From Flavobacterium sp. 102 (GTDB taxonomy: Bacteria; Bacteroidota; Bacteroidia; Flavobacteriales; Flavobacteriaceae): a DNA stretch of 64,000 bases. This document shows, piece after piece, positions 40,109-49,179 of this stretch. The DNA lies in assembly GCF_003634615.1 (NCBI RefSeq), contig NZ_RBKX01000001.1:930001-994000 (forward strand). Reading direction: 5' to 3'. Made by a program: the position numbers and the translations under genes. Position 1 is the stretch's first letter. Every line of letters starts with the position of its first letter. A model generated the notes under the pieces. It did not search any database. It was not told where the DNA came from and was given only the letters and a program-made list of their open reading frames with translations.

Positions 40109-40477
40109 ATGGAAATTGGAATTAAGATTAAGCGGTTAAGAGAACGTGCCAAAATTTCTCAAATGGAGCTTTCAACGGTTTTGGGGATTTCACAAACTAA
40201 ACTTTGTAATATTGAAAGCAATGAAGATAAATCGATTGATTTTATCTTGATGAATAAAGTTTGCCACTATTTCAAGGTAGGATTCAATTATTTTTTGGAA
40301 GAGATATCAGAGTTTGAGGATCAAAAGAAAAATGGATTATCGAATAGTGATTGGCAAAACAATTTTCCGGAACGTATAATTGAGCAAATTAATGCTTTGA
40401 TAGTGGACAATAAAGTAAAGGAAAAACAAATTGAAGAATTGTTGGCGAAAATTGCTGAATTGCAAAGCAAAAAATGA
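40109..40477 (+). CDS. XRE-family helix-turn-helix regulator with coiled-coil tail
   Basis: The 122-residue protein has an N-terminal HTH of the Cro/CI type (GIKIKRLRERAKISQMELST, LGISQTKLCNIESNED), residues about 3-65, and a C-terminal helix rich in Glu, Lys and Ile (VDNKVKEKQIEELLAKIAEL) that likely mediates dimer formation. It stands alone on the plus strand between minus-strand genes, next to a gap with several inverted repeats that may be its operators. Target genes are unknown. Confidence 0.85.
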   Translation: MEIGIKIKRLRERAKISQMELSTVLGISQTKLCNIESNEDKSIDFILMNKVCHYFKVGFNYFLEEISEFEDQKKNGLSNSDWQNNFPERIIEQINALIVDNKVKEKQIEELLAKIAELQSKK

Positions 40478-40498
40478 CTGCTCGAAAAGCAATTCTCT

Positions 40499-41122
40499 TT
40501 AATAATATATGCTCAAAAGAACTTTCTTCTCTGAACCATCCAATATTTTTTCAAGTCGGTTGAAGAATTTTTCATTCACCATTGGACAACCTAAACTATT
40601 ACAAATAGGTTCCAAAGATTGTTCATAAGGCACTTTACTGTAGTAATGTAAGACGATATAACGGTCAAAAGCCTTGCTGTTGGTTTTGTCTAAACCATAT
40701 AATTTATAAGCCTTCCCGAACTTTCCAACATAATGATGTCCAATGGAATATTTACCTAAAGAAGTAGTATTTGAATCGGGAACATTACTAAATTTCAGTT
40801 GACCTTCGATTCCGGTTTCTGAACCTGAACCATGCGCAACCAAACCTTGGTCTACAATCGTGCTTTCTTTTAAATTATAAATAAAAAAGCGATTTTTTCC
40901 CGAATTAATTTTCATGTCGATAAAGAAGGCAACTTCCTGATTGTACTGAGTGTTTTTTGAAACAAAAGCCTTGATGCTGTCAACTTGTTTTTTCAATCTT
41001 TCATTAGTGAGGTTACTTTTAATATGATTTGATGTAGTCATACTGACCTTCTTTTTAAGTCCAAAATGATATCCAAAACAAAGCACCATAATTGTAAAAC
41101 AGCCCAGAAATATTTTCTTCAT
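40499..41122 (-). CDS. Murein L,D-transpeptidase catalytic domain protein (YkuD_2 type)
   Basis: The 207-residue protein has an N-terminal membrane anchor or signal and a domain with YSIGHHYVGKFGKAYKLYGL, RYIVLHYYSKVPYE and ICNSLGCPMVNEKFF. The SLGCP motif carries the catalytic Cys; the His of the usual HSxGC motif is replaced by Asn, and the His in LHYYS or GHH may act instead. L,D-transpeptidases remodel peptidoglycan crosslinks in the periplasm. It follows the T9SS sugar dehydrogenase gene by seven bases. Confidence 0.78.
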   Translation of the reverse strand: MKKIFLGCFTIMVLCFGYHFGLKKKVSMTTSNHIKSNLTNERLKKQVDSIKAFVSKNTQYNQEVAFFIDMKINSGKNRFFIYNLKESTIVDQGLVAHGSGSETGIEGQLKFSNVPDSNTTSLGKYSIGHHYVGKFGKAYKLYGLDKTNSKAFDRYIVLHYYSKVPYEQSLEPICNSLGCPMVNEKFFNRLEKILDGSEKKVLLSIYY

Positions 41123-41129
41123 ACCAAAT

Positions 41130-42506
41130 TTATTCGACTACCAATTTAGATTGAAAATAGTTTCCATTTAGACTTTTTACTTCCACTAAATACATTCCTT
41201 TGGCTATACTTGAAATATTTATGGAATTGATTTCGCTGTCAATAAGATCTTGACTTAAAATGGTTTTGCCTGATAAATCGATTATTTTTACTGATTTTAG
41301 TCCGATAGTACTATCATTTTTCAGAAACAAATCTGTTTTAGCAGGATTAGGATAAAGGCGAATATTATTTTGAGTAAAGGTATCCGTGTCTAATGAAGTA
41401 TCAATCAATTTGTAAATGGTACCACCATTCGCGACATATAATTCTCCGTCTATGTCTTCTCCAAAAGTGGTAATGGTACTTGGAGCATTGTAAGCCCAAG
41501 TGAGGTTGCCCAAAGCATCAATCCATCCTATTTCTGCAGTACAATAATCAGCAAAGAAATATTTATTGGCAAAATTCGGATAAGTAGCTCCGGTATAAAA
41601 ATAACCACCGGTTATCGAACACCTGCCGGTTGAACCATGTGTGTAAACTGAAATAGGTGCTACGGTATTGGCATAAGTCGGACAGCTTCCTGAATTGTTG
41701 TATGCAACGTTGCCTTCATAACAACGCCATCCATAATTTAAAGCCGTATTGGGTAAAGGTGAAGCGGTTTTATTAACTTCTTCTATGGCATTTTGTCCTA
41801 CATCTGCAATCCATAAATCACCATTCAAACGGTTAAAAGAAAACTTCCAGGGATTGCGCAAACCTATTGCCCAAATTTCATCGTTACCGGCAATACCAAC
41901 ATAAGGATTGGTTGGCGGAATTCCATAAGGAGAAGCCGAATCGACATCGATTCGCAACATTTTCCCTAAATTTTCATTGATGTTTTGTGATCTATTTCCC
42001 GGATCGCCACCACTACCGCCGTCACCCGTTCCTATATATAAATAACCGTCGGAACCAAATTTTACAGAACCACCATTGTGATTGCCGAATGGTTGCGATA
42101 TGGTCAATAAAACTGTTCCACTGGAAGCATCCGCTATGTTTGGATCAGTTGAAACCGTATAACGAGCAATTACGGTAGCGCCATCACTGGCACGAGTATA
42201 ATTCACATAAAAGTAACCATTAGTAGCATAATTGGGATGAAAGGCTAAACCTAATAAACCTTGCTCGAAACCGCTACTGTTTATTATAGTGGATAGATTG
42301 ATAAAGGGCGTTGCATTAACCGTTCCATTGGCATTTATAATTCGGATTAAACCGCCTTGTTGCACCACAAACAATCGAGCATCATTGGCCGGATGAGCGA
42401 TTTCAACCGGTGAAGAAAACCCTGTGGCAAAACTTTGAAGCCCTATAGTTTGGGCGAAAGAACAAATGGTCAGAAGACCAAAAAAGAAAAGGAATAGCTT
42501 TTTCAT
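41130..42506 (-). CDS. PQQ-dependent sugar dehydrogenase-like protein with type IX secretion domain
   Basis: The 458-residue protein has a signal peptide (TICSFAQT), a six-bladed GSDH propeller with ARLFVVQQGGLIRIINANG, EQGLLGLAFHPNYATNGYF, FGNHNGGSVKFGSDGYLYIG (His and Asn near PQQ), GDGGSGGDPGNRSQN and IWAIGLRNPWKFSFN, and a C-terminal T9SS sorting domain (NIRLYPNPAKTDLFLKND to FQSKLVVE). Soluble PQQ enzymes of this type oxidise aldose sugars. Whether PQQ is available to this organism cannot be judged here. Confidence 0.88.
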   Translation of the reverse strand: MKKLFLFFFGLLTICSFAQTIGLQSFATGFSSPVEIAHPANDARLFVVQQGGLIRIINANGTVNATPFINLSTIINSSGFEQGLLGLAFHPNYATNGYFYVNYTRASDGATVIARYTVSTDPNIADASSGTVLLTISQPFGNHNGGSVKFGSDGYLYIGTGDGGSGGDPGNRSQNINENLGKMLRIDVDSASPYGIPPTNPYVGIAGNDEIWAIGLRNPWKFSFNRLNGDLWIADVGQNAIEEVNKTASPLPNTALNYGWRCYEGNVAYNNSGSCPTYANTVAPISVYTHGSTGRCSITGGYFYTGATYPNFANKYFFADYCTAEIGWIDALGNLTWAYNAPSTITTFGEDIDGELYVANGGTIYKLIDTSLDTDTFTQNNIRLYPNPAKTDLFLKNDSTIGLKSVKIIDLSGKTILSQDLIDSEINSINISSIAKGMYLVEVKSLNGNYFQSKLVVE

Positions 42507-42592
42507 AGTAGGTTGTTTTTTATTTCATACAGTTCGACCTTCGGTCTCGAGTGGTAAAGTTAGAAATAAAACCATTACAATCAAAAGGTTAT

Positions 42593-42622
42593 AAAAAAAC
42601 GCAACCGGAAATGACTGCGTTT
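42593..42622 (-). terminator. Rho-independent terminator after the OmpA gene at 42.6 kb
   Basis: AAACGCA at 42597-42603 pairs with TGCGTTT at 42616-42622. On the minus strand the stem is followed by a T run, just after the gene that stops at 42636. Confidence 0.7.
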
Positions 42623-42635
42623 AAGATGAAAAATA

Positions 42636-43949
42636 TTAATTGAGTTGTTGTAATACAGTTTTAAATTCTGCTACAGATGTCTTTTTGAGTTCTAAACCAA
42701 TAGTAGCATCTTTATCAATTACAATTTCTTTGGTGGCAAAATACACTTCGTTTTCTACACAACTAAAAGCCATGAGTGTGGCTTTTCTGCCAACGGGAAT
42801 TCCACCTAAAATTAGTTTGTTGTTTTTATCGATGTAACCCGACATGATAGAATTAATGTCTTTAAAAACCAATCTGATTTCGGGTTTGTATTTTAAATCG
42901 ATGTCGACCAATAAATCGGTTTTGTCTTTTATTTCATAGAAACGATCGCAGTTGATCCAGCCTAATTTTGTTGAGGTTAAAATGGTTGTGCTTATCGCTT
43001 TTACTTTTTCTGTGTCGGTTGTGGCTCTATTAAAAGATTTTTTTTTAGGGCTTTCTCCATATACAGTATCTCTTTGAGTTCTGCCATCCGAATAGAAAAC
43101 AGCATAAGTTGACCAATTTTCTTCTTCTGTTGTTACAAAGTTATCGTTTGTATTCCAATCAACTGTCTTGTCCTCTTTGGGGTAACCATAAAATGTTTGC
43201 ATGTCATTCGGATTGTCTTTAGAAGCAAACTCAAGGGTTATTTCAGCACCTTTTTTAAGTTGCAATTCATCGCCTTTGGAAGTAGCTTTGATGTAAACCA
43301 TTCCGCCACTTTCGAGCATTATACCGTTTGACATTGTATGTAAATTTGCCGCTACAGCATCCGATTTTTTGTAAAATTCTTGAAGCTCAATATCGATTTT
43401 ACCAATGGCAAATTTCCCGTTGGCTTTTTTTAATGAATTTTTAGGAATGGTAATTTTTGTACCTTCTTTACCGGTAATCGTAATGACTTCGTTCGATTTT
43501 CCTGTGAAAAATTGACTTTCCTTTTCGAATTGGTTAAAAATAGTATTGGTGTATTCTTTTTCAGTGAAGACAAAAGTGATTTCCACTCTTCGGTTTTGCT
43601 GTTTGCCGGTTTCGTTTGCATTTTCGGCTACAGGTTTGTTTTCTCCGTCAAATTTTAATTGGATTTTTTCCCCAGGAATACCTTGGGATACCAAATAATT
43701 CAAGACTTCATTCGCTCTGTTTTTCGACAAAGTGATATTGTATTTCGAATGACCATCAGCATCAGTATTGCCGTTTAGCTCAACCGATTTTAATTGGCTG
43801 ACCTCCAGTTTTGAAACGACAGCTTCCAATTTTGACTTTGCATTATCGGTTAAAAAGAATTTATCATAATCAAAAAGTACGGTTTCTTTGAGGTTTTGCG
43901 CAAAGCCAACGGCAGAAACCAAGAAGGCTAATAAGACTAGTCTTTTCAT
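42636..43949 (-). CDS. OmpA-family protein with unusual N-terminal OmpA domain
   Basis: The 437-residue protein has a signal peptide (FLVSAVGFAQN), then the OmpA peptidoglycan-binding domain directly (residues about 22-130: TVLFDYDKFFLTDNAKSKLE, LNGNTDADGHSKYN, KQQNRRVEITFVF). The remaining 300 residues form a beta-rich region with ITGKEGTKITIPKNSL and GGMVYIKATSKGDE, which resemble extracellular ZU5-like or Ig-like modules. OmpA domains are usually C-terminal, so the order is reversed. It is alone in its transcript. Confidence 0.8.
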   Translation of the reverse strand: MKRLVLLAFLVSAVGFAQNLKETVLFDYDKFFLTDNAKSKLEAVVSKLEVSQLKSVELNGNTDADGHSKYNITLSKNRANEVLNYLVSQGIPGEKIQLKFDGENKPVAENANETGKQQNRRVEITFVFTEKEYTNTIFNQFEKESQFFTGKSNEVITITGKEGTKITIPKNSLKKANGKFAIGKIDIELQEFYKKSDAVAANLHTMSNGIMLESGGMVYIKATSKGDELQLKKGAEITLEFASKDNPNDMQTFYGYPKEDKTVDWNTNDNFVTTEEENWSTYAVFYSDGRTQRDTVYGESPKKKSFNRATTDTEKVKAISTTILTSTKLGWINCDRFYEIKDKTDLLVDIDLKYKPEIRLVFKDINSIMSGYIDKNNKLILGGIPVGRKATLMAFSCVENEVYFATKEIVIDKDATIGLELKKTSVAEFKTVLQQLN

Positions 43950-44020
43950 GATAATTAAATTATGGTCATATTACTGAGAGCAATTATAACGCAAAAAGGT
44001 TGGAATTAGTATTGTAATTT

Positions 44021-45970
44021 TTAAAAATCAAAATCGTCTACGCTTAAACTATCATTTTGAACGGCAATGGGTTTTTGTTTGAGGTACATTCTTGCCGGTC
44101 CTGAGATATCTAAGGCAAAATTGCCAATGGTATCGCTGACCGTAATAAGATTTCGTTTAAACATCAATCGCATCAGAAAATCGTTTTGCTGTTGGGCATA
44201 AGGTTTGAGTTTTTCGGTATTCTCTAAACGCGACATGAAGCCTTTAGGTTTTGGGATAATACTGGCCAAGAACAAGCACTGGTTCACATTTAAATCCTGA
44301 GGCATTTTGTTAAAATAAAAACGGGAAGCTTCACCAATGCCATAGATATTTGGTCCCCATTCGATAATGTTGAAATACACTTCAAGCATGCGTTCTTTGG
44401 AACTGATGCGGTTGTTTTCCAGGATGTAAACCAATAAGATTTCTTCCAGTTTTCGAGACAAGGTTTTTTCACGAGTTAGGAATACATTTTTGACCAATTG
44501 CATGCTAATCGTACTTGCGCCACGGGTGAATTTTTTGGTTTTAATGTTCTTCACAATCGACTGTTTGAAAGCCGAATTGATGAACCCGCGATGCTCAAAA
44601 AAAGACGGGTCTTCACTAGTCAACACGCATTTTCTAAGGTAAGGCGAAATGGCCGACAACGGCGTATAATTGTAGTTGGCGTTCCCAACAACGATTGGTC
44701 TTTGCGCCACGCCTTTGTCAATGGCACGATAGGTAAATTCGCCATTGATTTTATTTAAATCGGCTTCGCCATATTTGATAATTTTCAAACCTTCGGGCTT
44801 TAGACGGCTGTCAAAAATGATATCGTTCGGTTTGTGATCATTGTATTCAAAATTCAGTGCATAACTGAAATTGCCTTGCGCTTCCATGCCTTCAAAATGG
44901 CGAAATAAACCAGTGGGTAAAGAAGTAATAAAGTCATTCGCTTTCATTTTCGGAATGGTCAATTTGAACGCATAGACTTTGTCTTTTTCATTGGTGTACG
45001 AAATATAAGGCTGGCATTTAATACTGTTCAATTGCACAATCGAAGTACTATCCAAAGCCATAAATCGAGGACCAACAATCCAACGATAATCAAATCGTGC
45101 GTTTTGAATTACTACATCTTTGCTGGCAATTTTGGGATGATTGACCATCAAATTCTGGATAGAGGAATAACCGTCAATGTGTAACTCACCACTGTCCATT
45201 GAAAGATTTTCCAAGTTGAAATGAATCGATTTAAAACCGGCTTTCAGGTTGAATTTTTTGTCTAAATAAGGAATGCGTATCGTGTCACTTTTTGGATTGA
45301 AAAACGCTAAATCGGCTTTTCGGTCTCTCGGATCGGCAAAACCGTTAATCGCCCATTGTTGTGAAAAACCATCAGAAGTCACTTGAATCAAAGTGTTGAG
45401 TTTTTTATCGGCTAAAGCCAATTGATTGAAATCAAAAATTACTTTATTGCCCTTATCATCAATCTTAAAAGCAAATCCTTTAACATGCATGTCCGTTGGC
45501 ACCAAATCCATTAAATTAGAGGATATTCTGTTTAAAAGTTTGGCATAATTGATTTCCGAATTGACACTTTTCTCTTTTTTGGAACGCAGAAAAGCGTCAA
45601 AGTTGCTACCGTTTTTGGTTTTCACCAATTGAACATACCCTTTATTGATTTCGAGTTTGCCCAGCTGAATATCGCCGACCAATAATTTCCAAAAACTAAC
45701 ACTCGTTTTCAATTCGTCTATGCGAACCAAAGTGTCTGCGTCTTTTGGCACTAAAGTAATTCGTTGGAATTCGAGATTCGTTAAACCGTGAAATTCGGCT
45801 TTGGCAATGTTTAAACGGCATTGATAATCGCGTTCCATTTTAGCATCAATGCGATGAATGACTTTCTCTAAAAGGGTATTTCGAAAAGCAAAAACCAAAG
45901 CAATTCCAAGCAGTATAAGAATACCACATATTTTAAGAAAAAGGAATACTTTTTGTTTTTTTGTTTTCAT
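44021..45970 (-). CDS. AsmA-like/GT51 transglycosylase fusion
   Basis: The 649-residue protein begins with a membrane anchor (ICGILILLGIALVFAF) and an AsmA-like domain of about 370 residues (RLNIAKAEFHGLTNLEF and beta repeats). The C-terminal part is a GT51 peptidoglycan glycosyltransferase with VLTSEDPSFFEHRGF (catalytic Glu), GASTISMQLVKNVFLTREKT and LEVYFNIIEWGPNIYGIGEA. It lacks a transpeptidase domain. Such proteins add glycan strands to peptidoglycan on the outer face of the inner membrane; the role of the AsmA-like part is unknown. It overlaps gldH by one base. Confidence 0.85.
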   Translation of the reverse strand: MKTKKQKVFLFLKICGILILLGIALVFAFRNTLLEKVIHRIDAKMERDYQCRLNIAKAEFHGLTNLEFQRITLVPKDADTLVRIDELKTSVSFWKLLVGDIQLGKLEINKGYVQLVKTKNGSNFDAFLRSKKEKSVNSEINYAKLLNRISSNLMDLVPTDMHVKGFAFKIDDKGNKVIFDFNQLALADKKLNTLIQVTSDGFSQQWAINGFADPRDRKADLAFFNPKSDTIRIPYLDKKFNLKAGFKSIHFNLENLSMDSGELHIDGYSSIQNLMVNHPKIASKDVVIQNARFDYRWIVGPRFMALDSTSIVQLNSIKCQPYISYTNEKDKVYAFKLTIPKMKANDFITSLPTGLFRHFEGMEAQGNFSYALNFEYNDHKPNDIIFDSRLKPEGLKIIKYGEADLNKINGEFTYRAIDKGVAQRPIVVGNANYNYTPLSAISPYLRKCVLTSEDPSFFEHRGFINSAFKQSIVKNIKTKKFTRGASTISMQLVKNVFLTREKTLSRKLEEILLVYILENNRISSKERMLEVYFNIIEWGPNIYGIGEASRFYFNKMPQDLNVNQCLFLASIIPKPKGFMSRLENTEKLKPYAQQQNDFLMRLMFKRNLITVSDTIGNFALDISGPARMYLKQKPIAVQNDSLSVDDFDF

Positions 45971-46434
45971 TACTCAGCTTTGTCAACTTCTAAACCAACA
46001 CCAAGGACATTCGGCAAATAAGGGCCTTTAAAACGGTTCGAAACAGTAATTTTATAGTTTCCTTTTAGGAGTTTTATCTTTTCTTTAATCTTATAAATCA
46101 AGTCGCAAATATCACCGCTACAATTCGCCAATTGTTCTCCTTTGTCATTTTTGATAGCCAAATCGATAGCGATATTTTCCTTTTTTCCATCCGGACTTTC
46201 AATACTGAAATTAATGGGAACATTGGCAAATTGATAATCATACACATGACTAAAATGAAATTTTATATCATACAAAAGGGTATCGTTGTCAACGGTAAAT
46301 TCGTAAGTCTTAGTCTCGGATTGAGGCCATCGGTTGTTTTCCGCTGATTTGTAAAATTTACTGTAAATGCCTGATGGTTCACAAGATATTAACATAACAA
46401 ATAGAAAACAGAAGAGTAAAAGTTTGGTTTTCAT
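45970..46434 (-). CDS. gldH: GldH-like gliding-motility lipoprotein
   Basis: The 154-residue lipoprotein (LFVMLISCEPSGIYSKF) has the GldH pattern: NNRWPQSETKTYEFTV near residue 33, a central YDYQFANVPINFSIESPDGK and a C-terminal FKGPYLPNVLGVGLEVDK. GldH is an outer-membrane-associated lipoprotein needed for gliding in Flavobacterium johnsoniae. The stop overlaps the start of the AsmA/GT51 gene (TAATG). Confidence 0.8.
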   Translation of the reverse strand: MKTKLLLFCFLFVMLISCEPSGIYSKFYKSAENNRWPQSETKTYEFTVDNDTLLYDIKFHFSHVYDYQFANVPINFSIESPDGKKENIAIDLAIKNDKGEQLANCSGDICDLIYKIKEKIKLLKGNYKITVSNRFKGPYLPNVLGVGLEVDKAE

Positions 46435-46499
46435 AAGCGATAGATTACTTTACTTATAAACGTGTTTTCTATTATTTTAGTATAATTTTGAATAATTAA

Positions 46500-47861
46500 T
46501 TACCCAAACAACTGCTCAACGACTTCTTCAATTTTAGAGACTAAAACCACTTTGATTCCCGGAAATTTAGTGGCAATTTTATTGTATTTAGACACAAAAA
46601 TGGTCGAAAAGCCTAATTTTTCCGCTTCTTGAATGCGTTGTTCAACACGATTCACCGGACGAATTTCGCCCGACAAACCCACTTCTCCCGCAAAGCAAAC
46701 ATCCTTGCCCACAGCGATATCTTCATTGGAAGATAAAATTGCCGCTACAACCGCTAAATCTATCGCAGGATCATCGACAGAAATGCCACCGGTAACATTT
46801 AGGAAAACATCTTTAGTGCCTAATCGGAACCCGGCGCGCTTTTCCAATACGGCCAAAATCATGTTTAATCGTTTGGCATTGTAACCTGTCGTACTTCGTT
46901 GTGGCGTTCCATACACTGCTGTAGAAACCAAGGCTTGAATTTCTATCATTAACGGTCGCATGCCTTCCAAAGTAGAAGCAATCGCGGTTCCGGACAGTTC
47001 TTCTTCTCGGTGCGAAATTAAAATCTCTGATGGATTGGAAACTTCTCTTAAACCGGAACCTTGCATTTCATAAATACCCAATTCAGCTGTAGAACCAAAT
47101 CGGTTTTTGAGCGAACGTAATATTCGGTACACGTGATTTCTGTCGCCTTCAAATTGTAAAACGGTGTCAACCATGTGTTCCAAAATCTTGGGTCCGGCGA
47201 TGTTGCCGTCTTTGGTAATGTGACCAATTAAGATCACCGGAATATTGGTTTCTTTGGCGAATTTTATCAGTTCAGCAGTAGTTTCTCTGATTTGAGAAAT
47301 ACTTCCGGCGGTCGATTCAATATAATCCGTGTGCAAGGTTTGAATTGAATCGATGATGACAATATCGGGTTCGGTTTCTACGATGTGACGGAATATATTT
47401 TGGGTTTTGGTTTCGGTTAAGATGTAGCAATTGTCACTGTTCGGATTGATTCTTTCCGCACGCATTTTGATTTGCTTCTGACTTTCTTCGCCCGAAACAT
47501 ATAAAGTTTTATAAGGTAGTTTTAGAGAAATTTGAAGCAGTAATGTGCTTTTTCCGATGCCCGGTTCACCACCTAAAAGGATCAACGAACCCGGAACAAT
47601 GCCGCCACCGAGTACGCGATTTAATTCGCCGTCAGTCGTGTCCATTCGCACTTCTTGCGTCGAATCGATTTCTTTGATTCTAAGCGGTTTTGAAACTCTT
47701 TTTGAGTCGGAAGTATCGGGTTTCCAGCTCGATTTTTCTTCTTTTTGAATAATCTCTTCGGCTATGGTATTCCATTCTTTACAGGAATTGCATTGGCCTT
47801 GCCATTTGGCGTATTGGGTACCACAATTTTGACAAAAAAATGTAGTTTTGAGTTTCGACAT
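46500..47861 (-). CDS. radA: DNA repair protein RadA (Sms)
   Basis: The 453-residue protein has the N-terminal zinc finger FFCQNCGTQYAKWQGQCNSC, a RecA-like core with Walker A GGEPGIGKSTLLLQ, the RadA-specific KNRFGSTAELGIYEM and a C-terminal Lon-protease-like domain (FLNVTGGISVDDPAIDLAV). RadA processes branched recombination intermediates. It starts 11 bp after the stop of the convergent-looking but same-strand esterase-like gene upstream. Confidence 0.96.
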   Translation of the reverse strand: MSKLKTTFFCQNCGTQYAKWQGQCNSCKEWNTIAEEIIQKEEKSSWKPDTSDSKRVSKPLRIKEIDSTQEVRMDTTDGELNRVLGGGIVPGSLILLGGEPGIGKSTLLLQISLKLPYKTLYVSGEESQKQIKMRAERINPNSDNCYILTETKTQNIFRHIVETEPDIVIIDSIQTLHTDYIESTAGSISQIRETTAELIKFAKETNIPVILIGHITKDGNIAGPKILEHMVDTVLQFEGDRNHVYRILRSLKNRFGSTAELGIYEMQGSGLREVSNPSEILISHREEELSGTAIASTLEGMRPLMIEIQALVSTAVYGTPQRSTTGYNAKRLNMILAVLEKRAGFRLGTKDVFLNVTGGISVDDPAIDLAVVAAILSSNEDIAVGKDVCFAGEVGLSGEIRPVNRVEQRIQEAEKLGFSTIFVSKYNKIATKFPGIKVVLVSKIEEVVEQLFG

Positions 47862-47872
47862 TTAGGCTATAT

Positions 47873-49120
47873 TTATTCTGATTTTTTCTCTTCGGTTGGT
47901 GTTTCTGCCGGAGCATCTGTTGGCACTTCTTCTGTTGGAGGAGTTTCTTCAATTACTTCTTCTTTTTTGTTTTTCAAAGCGCCTTTCAAAGCATCGGCTC
48001 TTTCTAGCATCATGTCTTTGGTCAAATCACCGATTTCTTCTTTTTGGAAAGCGGCTTGGTAACTTTTTATCGCTCTTTTGGAATCGCCCGTTTTTTCATA
48101 TTGTTGTGCCAAATGGTAATCCGCTAACATCGATTTCGGGTAATTTTTTCGGGCCAATTGAGCCAATTCATCAAACTCGACATACGCTTTGTTTTTTAAA
48201 ATAGCCGCTTCAATGGCTTTGAAATCATTGATCCTGATTTGTAATTTTAGACCTAAAGATTGTTCCAAAACCGCATATTTGTCAGCTAAATATTTGACAT
48301 AACCCGAAGGTAATACGGCAATTTTCTCCTGAAATTCAACCGTAGAAATCGGTTGGTAAACCGCAAAAATTTGGTACAAAGCACTCGGAATGGCATGCAA
48401 AACTAAAGAGTAATGCGAAGCGCCTTTGAACTCTTCATAAAGATAATTTAGTTTTGGATTCTTTACCAATTTGGCCGCAGCATCTAAAGCTTGAATACGG
48501 GTTTTCATTTTTTTCATATCACCTTCGGCTGTACAGTGGTAAAAGAAAGTCGTTTGTTGCATCGCTGCCAATCGTTCCGGAATTTGTTCTTCCATTCCGG
48601 CCGGAAGTTCAGGGCTCATAGAGATGTAAGCGTTAAATATGGGTTGGTCTTTGTATAAATAACAATTCAAAAAGGCTGCCGTCGTGTCTAAACCGGCTAC
48701 GATTCTGAATGGCGCAGTGCGGAAGTTTTTTTGGATACTCGGAATCAATTCCATCCCGACAAATTCAAAGAAATCAGCTCCTTTTTCAGAAGGCAACCCG
48801 GTAGTTTCATCGAAAGTACAATCGGTTTCGCGTTCGTTATTTTTGTTTTGGCTAATAGCAACAACAATCACTTCAGGCAAATCATCCCAATAGTAGCCAT
48901 AACTCAAAGCACCTTGAAAGGCATCAAAAAGAAATTCACCGTCAAAAAGGATTAGCAAAGGATATTTTTGCGTTTTGTTTTGGTCATAAGATGGTGGAAG
49001 TCCGATTTTTATTTCGCGGTCTTCGTTTAATTTTTGGGAAGTTATGGTGTCTGTGATTGTTCTTTGTGCAAATAAATTGCCCGAACAAACAAACAGTAAT
49101 AGAAAAAACAGTTGTTTCAT
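47873..49120 (-). CDS. Esterase-like protein (EstD/Fes type) with altered nucleophile motif and acidic tail
   Basis: The 415-residue protein has a signal peptide (CSGNLFAQRT) and the alpha/beta fold of the IroE/Fes esterase group: YPLLILFDGEFLFDAFQGAL, VIVVAISQNKNNERETDC. Where these have GHSxxx, this one reads RIVAGLDTTAAFLNCYL, so the nucleophile Ser is replaced by Asp. The substrate-side segment INAYISMSPELPAG is normal. After it comes a TPR-like part (YHLAQQYEKTGDSKRAIKSY) and an acidic, Pro/Thr-rich tail. It may be a non-catalytic binding protein. It precedes radA on the same strand. Confidence 0.7.
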   Translation of the reverse strand: MKQLFFLLLFVCSGNLFAQRTITDTITSQKLNEDREIKIGLPPSYDQNKTQKYPLLILFDGEFLFDAFQGALSYGYYWDDLPEVIVVAISQNKNNERETDCTFDETTGLPSEKGADFFEFVGMELIPSIQKNFRTAPFRIVAGLDTTAAFLNCYLYKDQPIFNAYISMSPELPAGMEEQIPERLAAMQQTTFFYHCTAEGDMKKMKTRIQALDAAAKLVKNPKLNYLYEEFKGASHYSLVLHAIPSALYQIFAVYQPISTVEFQEKIAVLPSGYVKYLADKYAVLEQSLGLKLQIRINDFKAIEAAILKNKAYVEFDELAQLARKNYPKSMLADYHLAQQYEKTGDSKRAIKSYQAAFQKEEIGDLTKDMMLERADALKGALKNKKEEVIEETPPTEEVPTDAPAETPTEEKKSE

Positions 49121-49179
49121 GAAAATGGTTTTTTTGGTTGAATAGAAATCGTTGCTAAAATGATTAGCAAGATAGTAAA

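Noticed and set aside
42520..42560. TTCGACCTTCGGTCTCGAGT looked like a tRNA arm or repeat.
   Set aside because: No cloverleaf can be formed around it and no second copy is seen in the window.
43952..43970. A TTATGGTCATA word upstream of the OmpA gene at 42.6-43.9 kb, resembling the operator.
   Set aside because: Only the TCATA half is present; the other arm reads TTAAA, so it is not a dyad and was not counted in the regulon.
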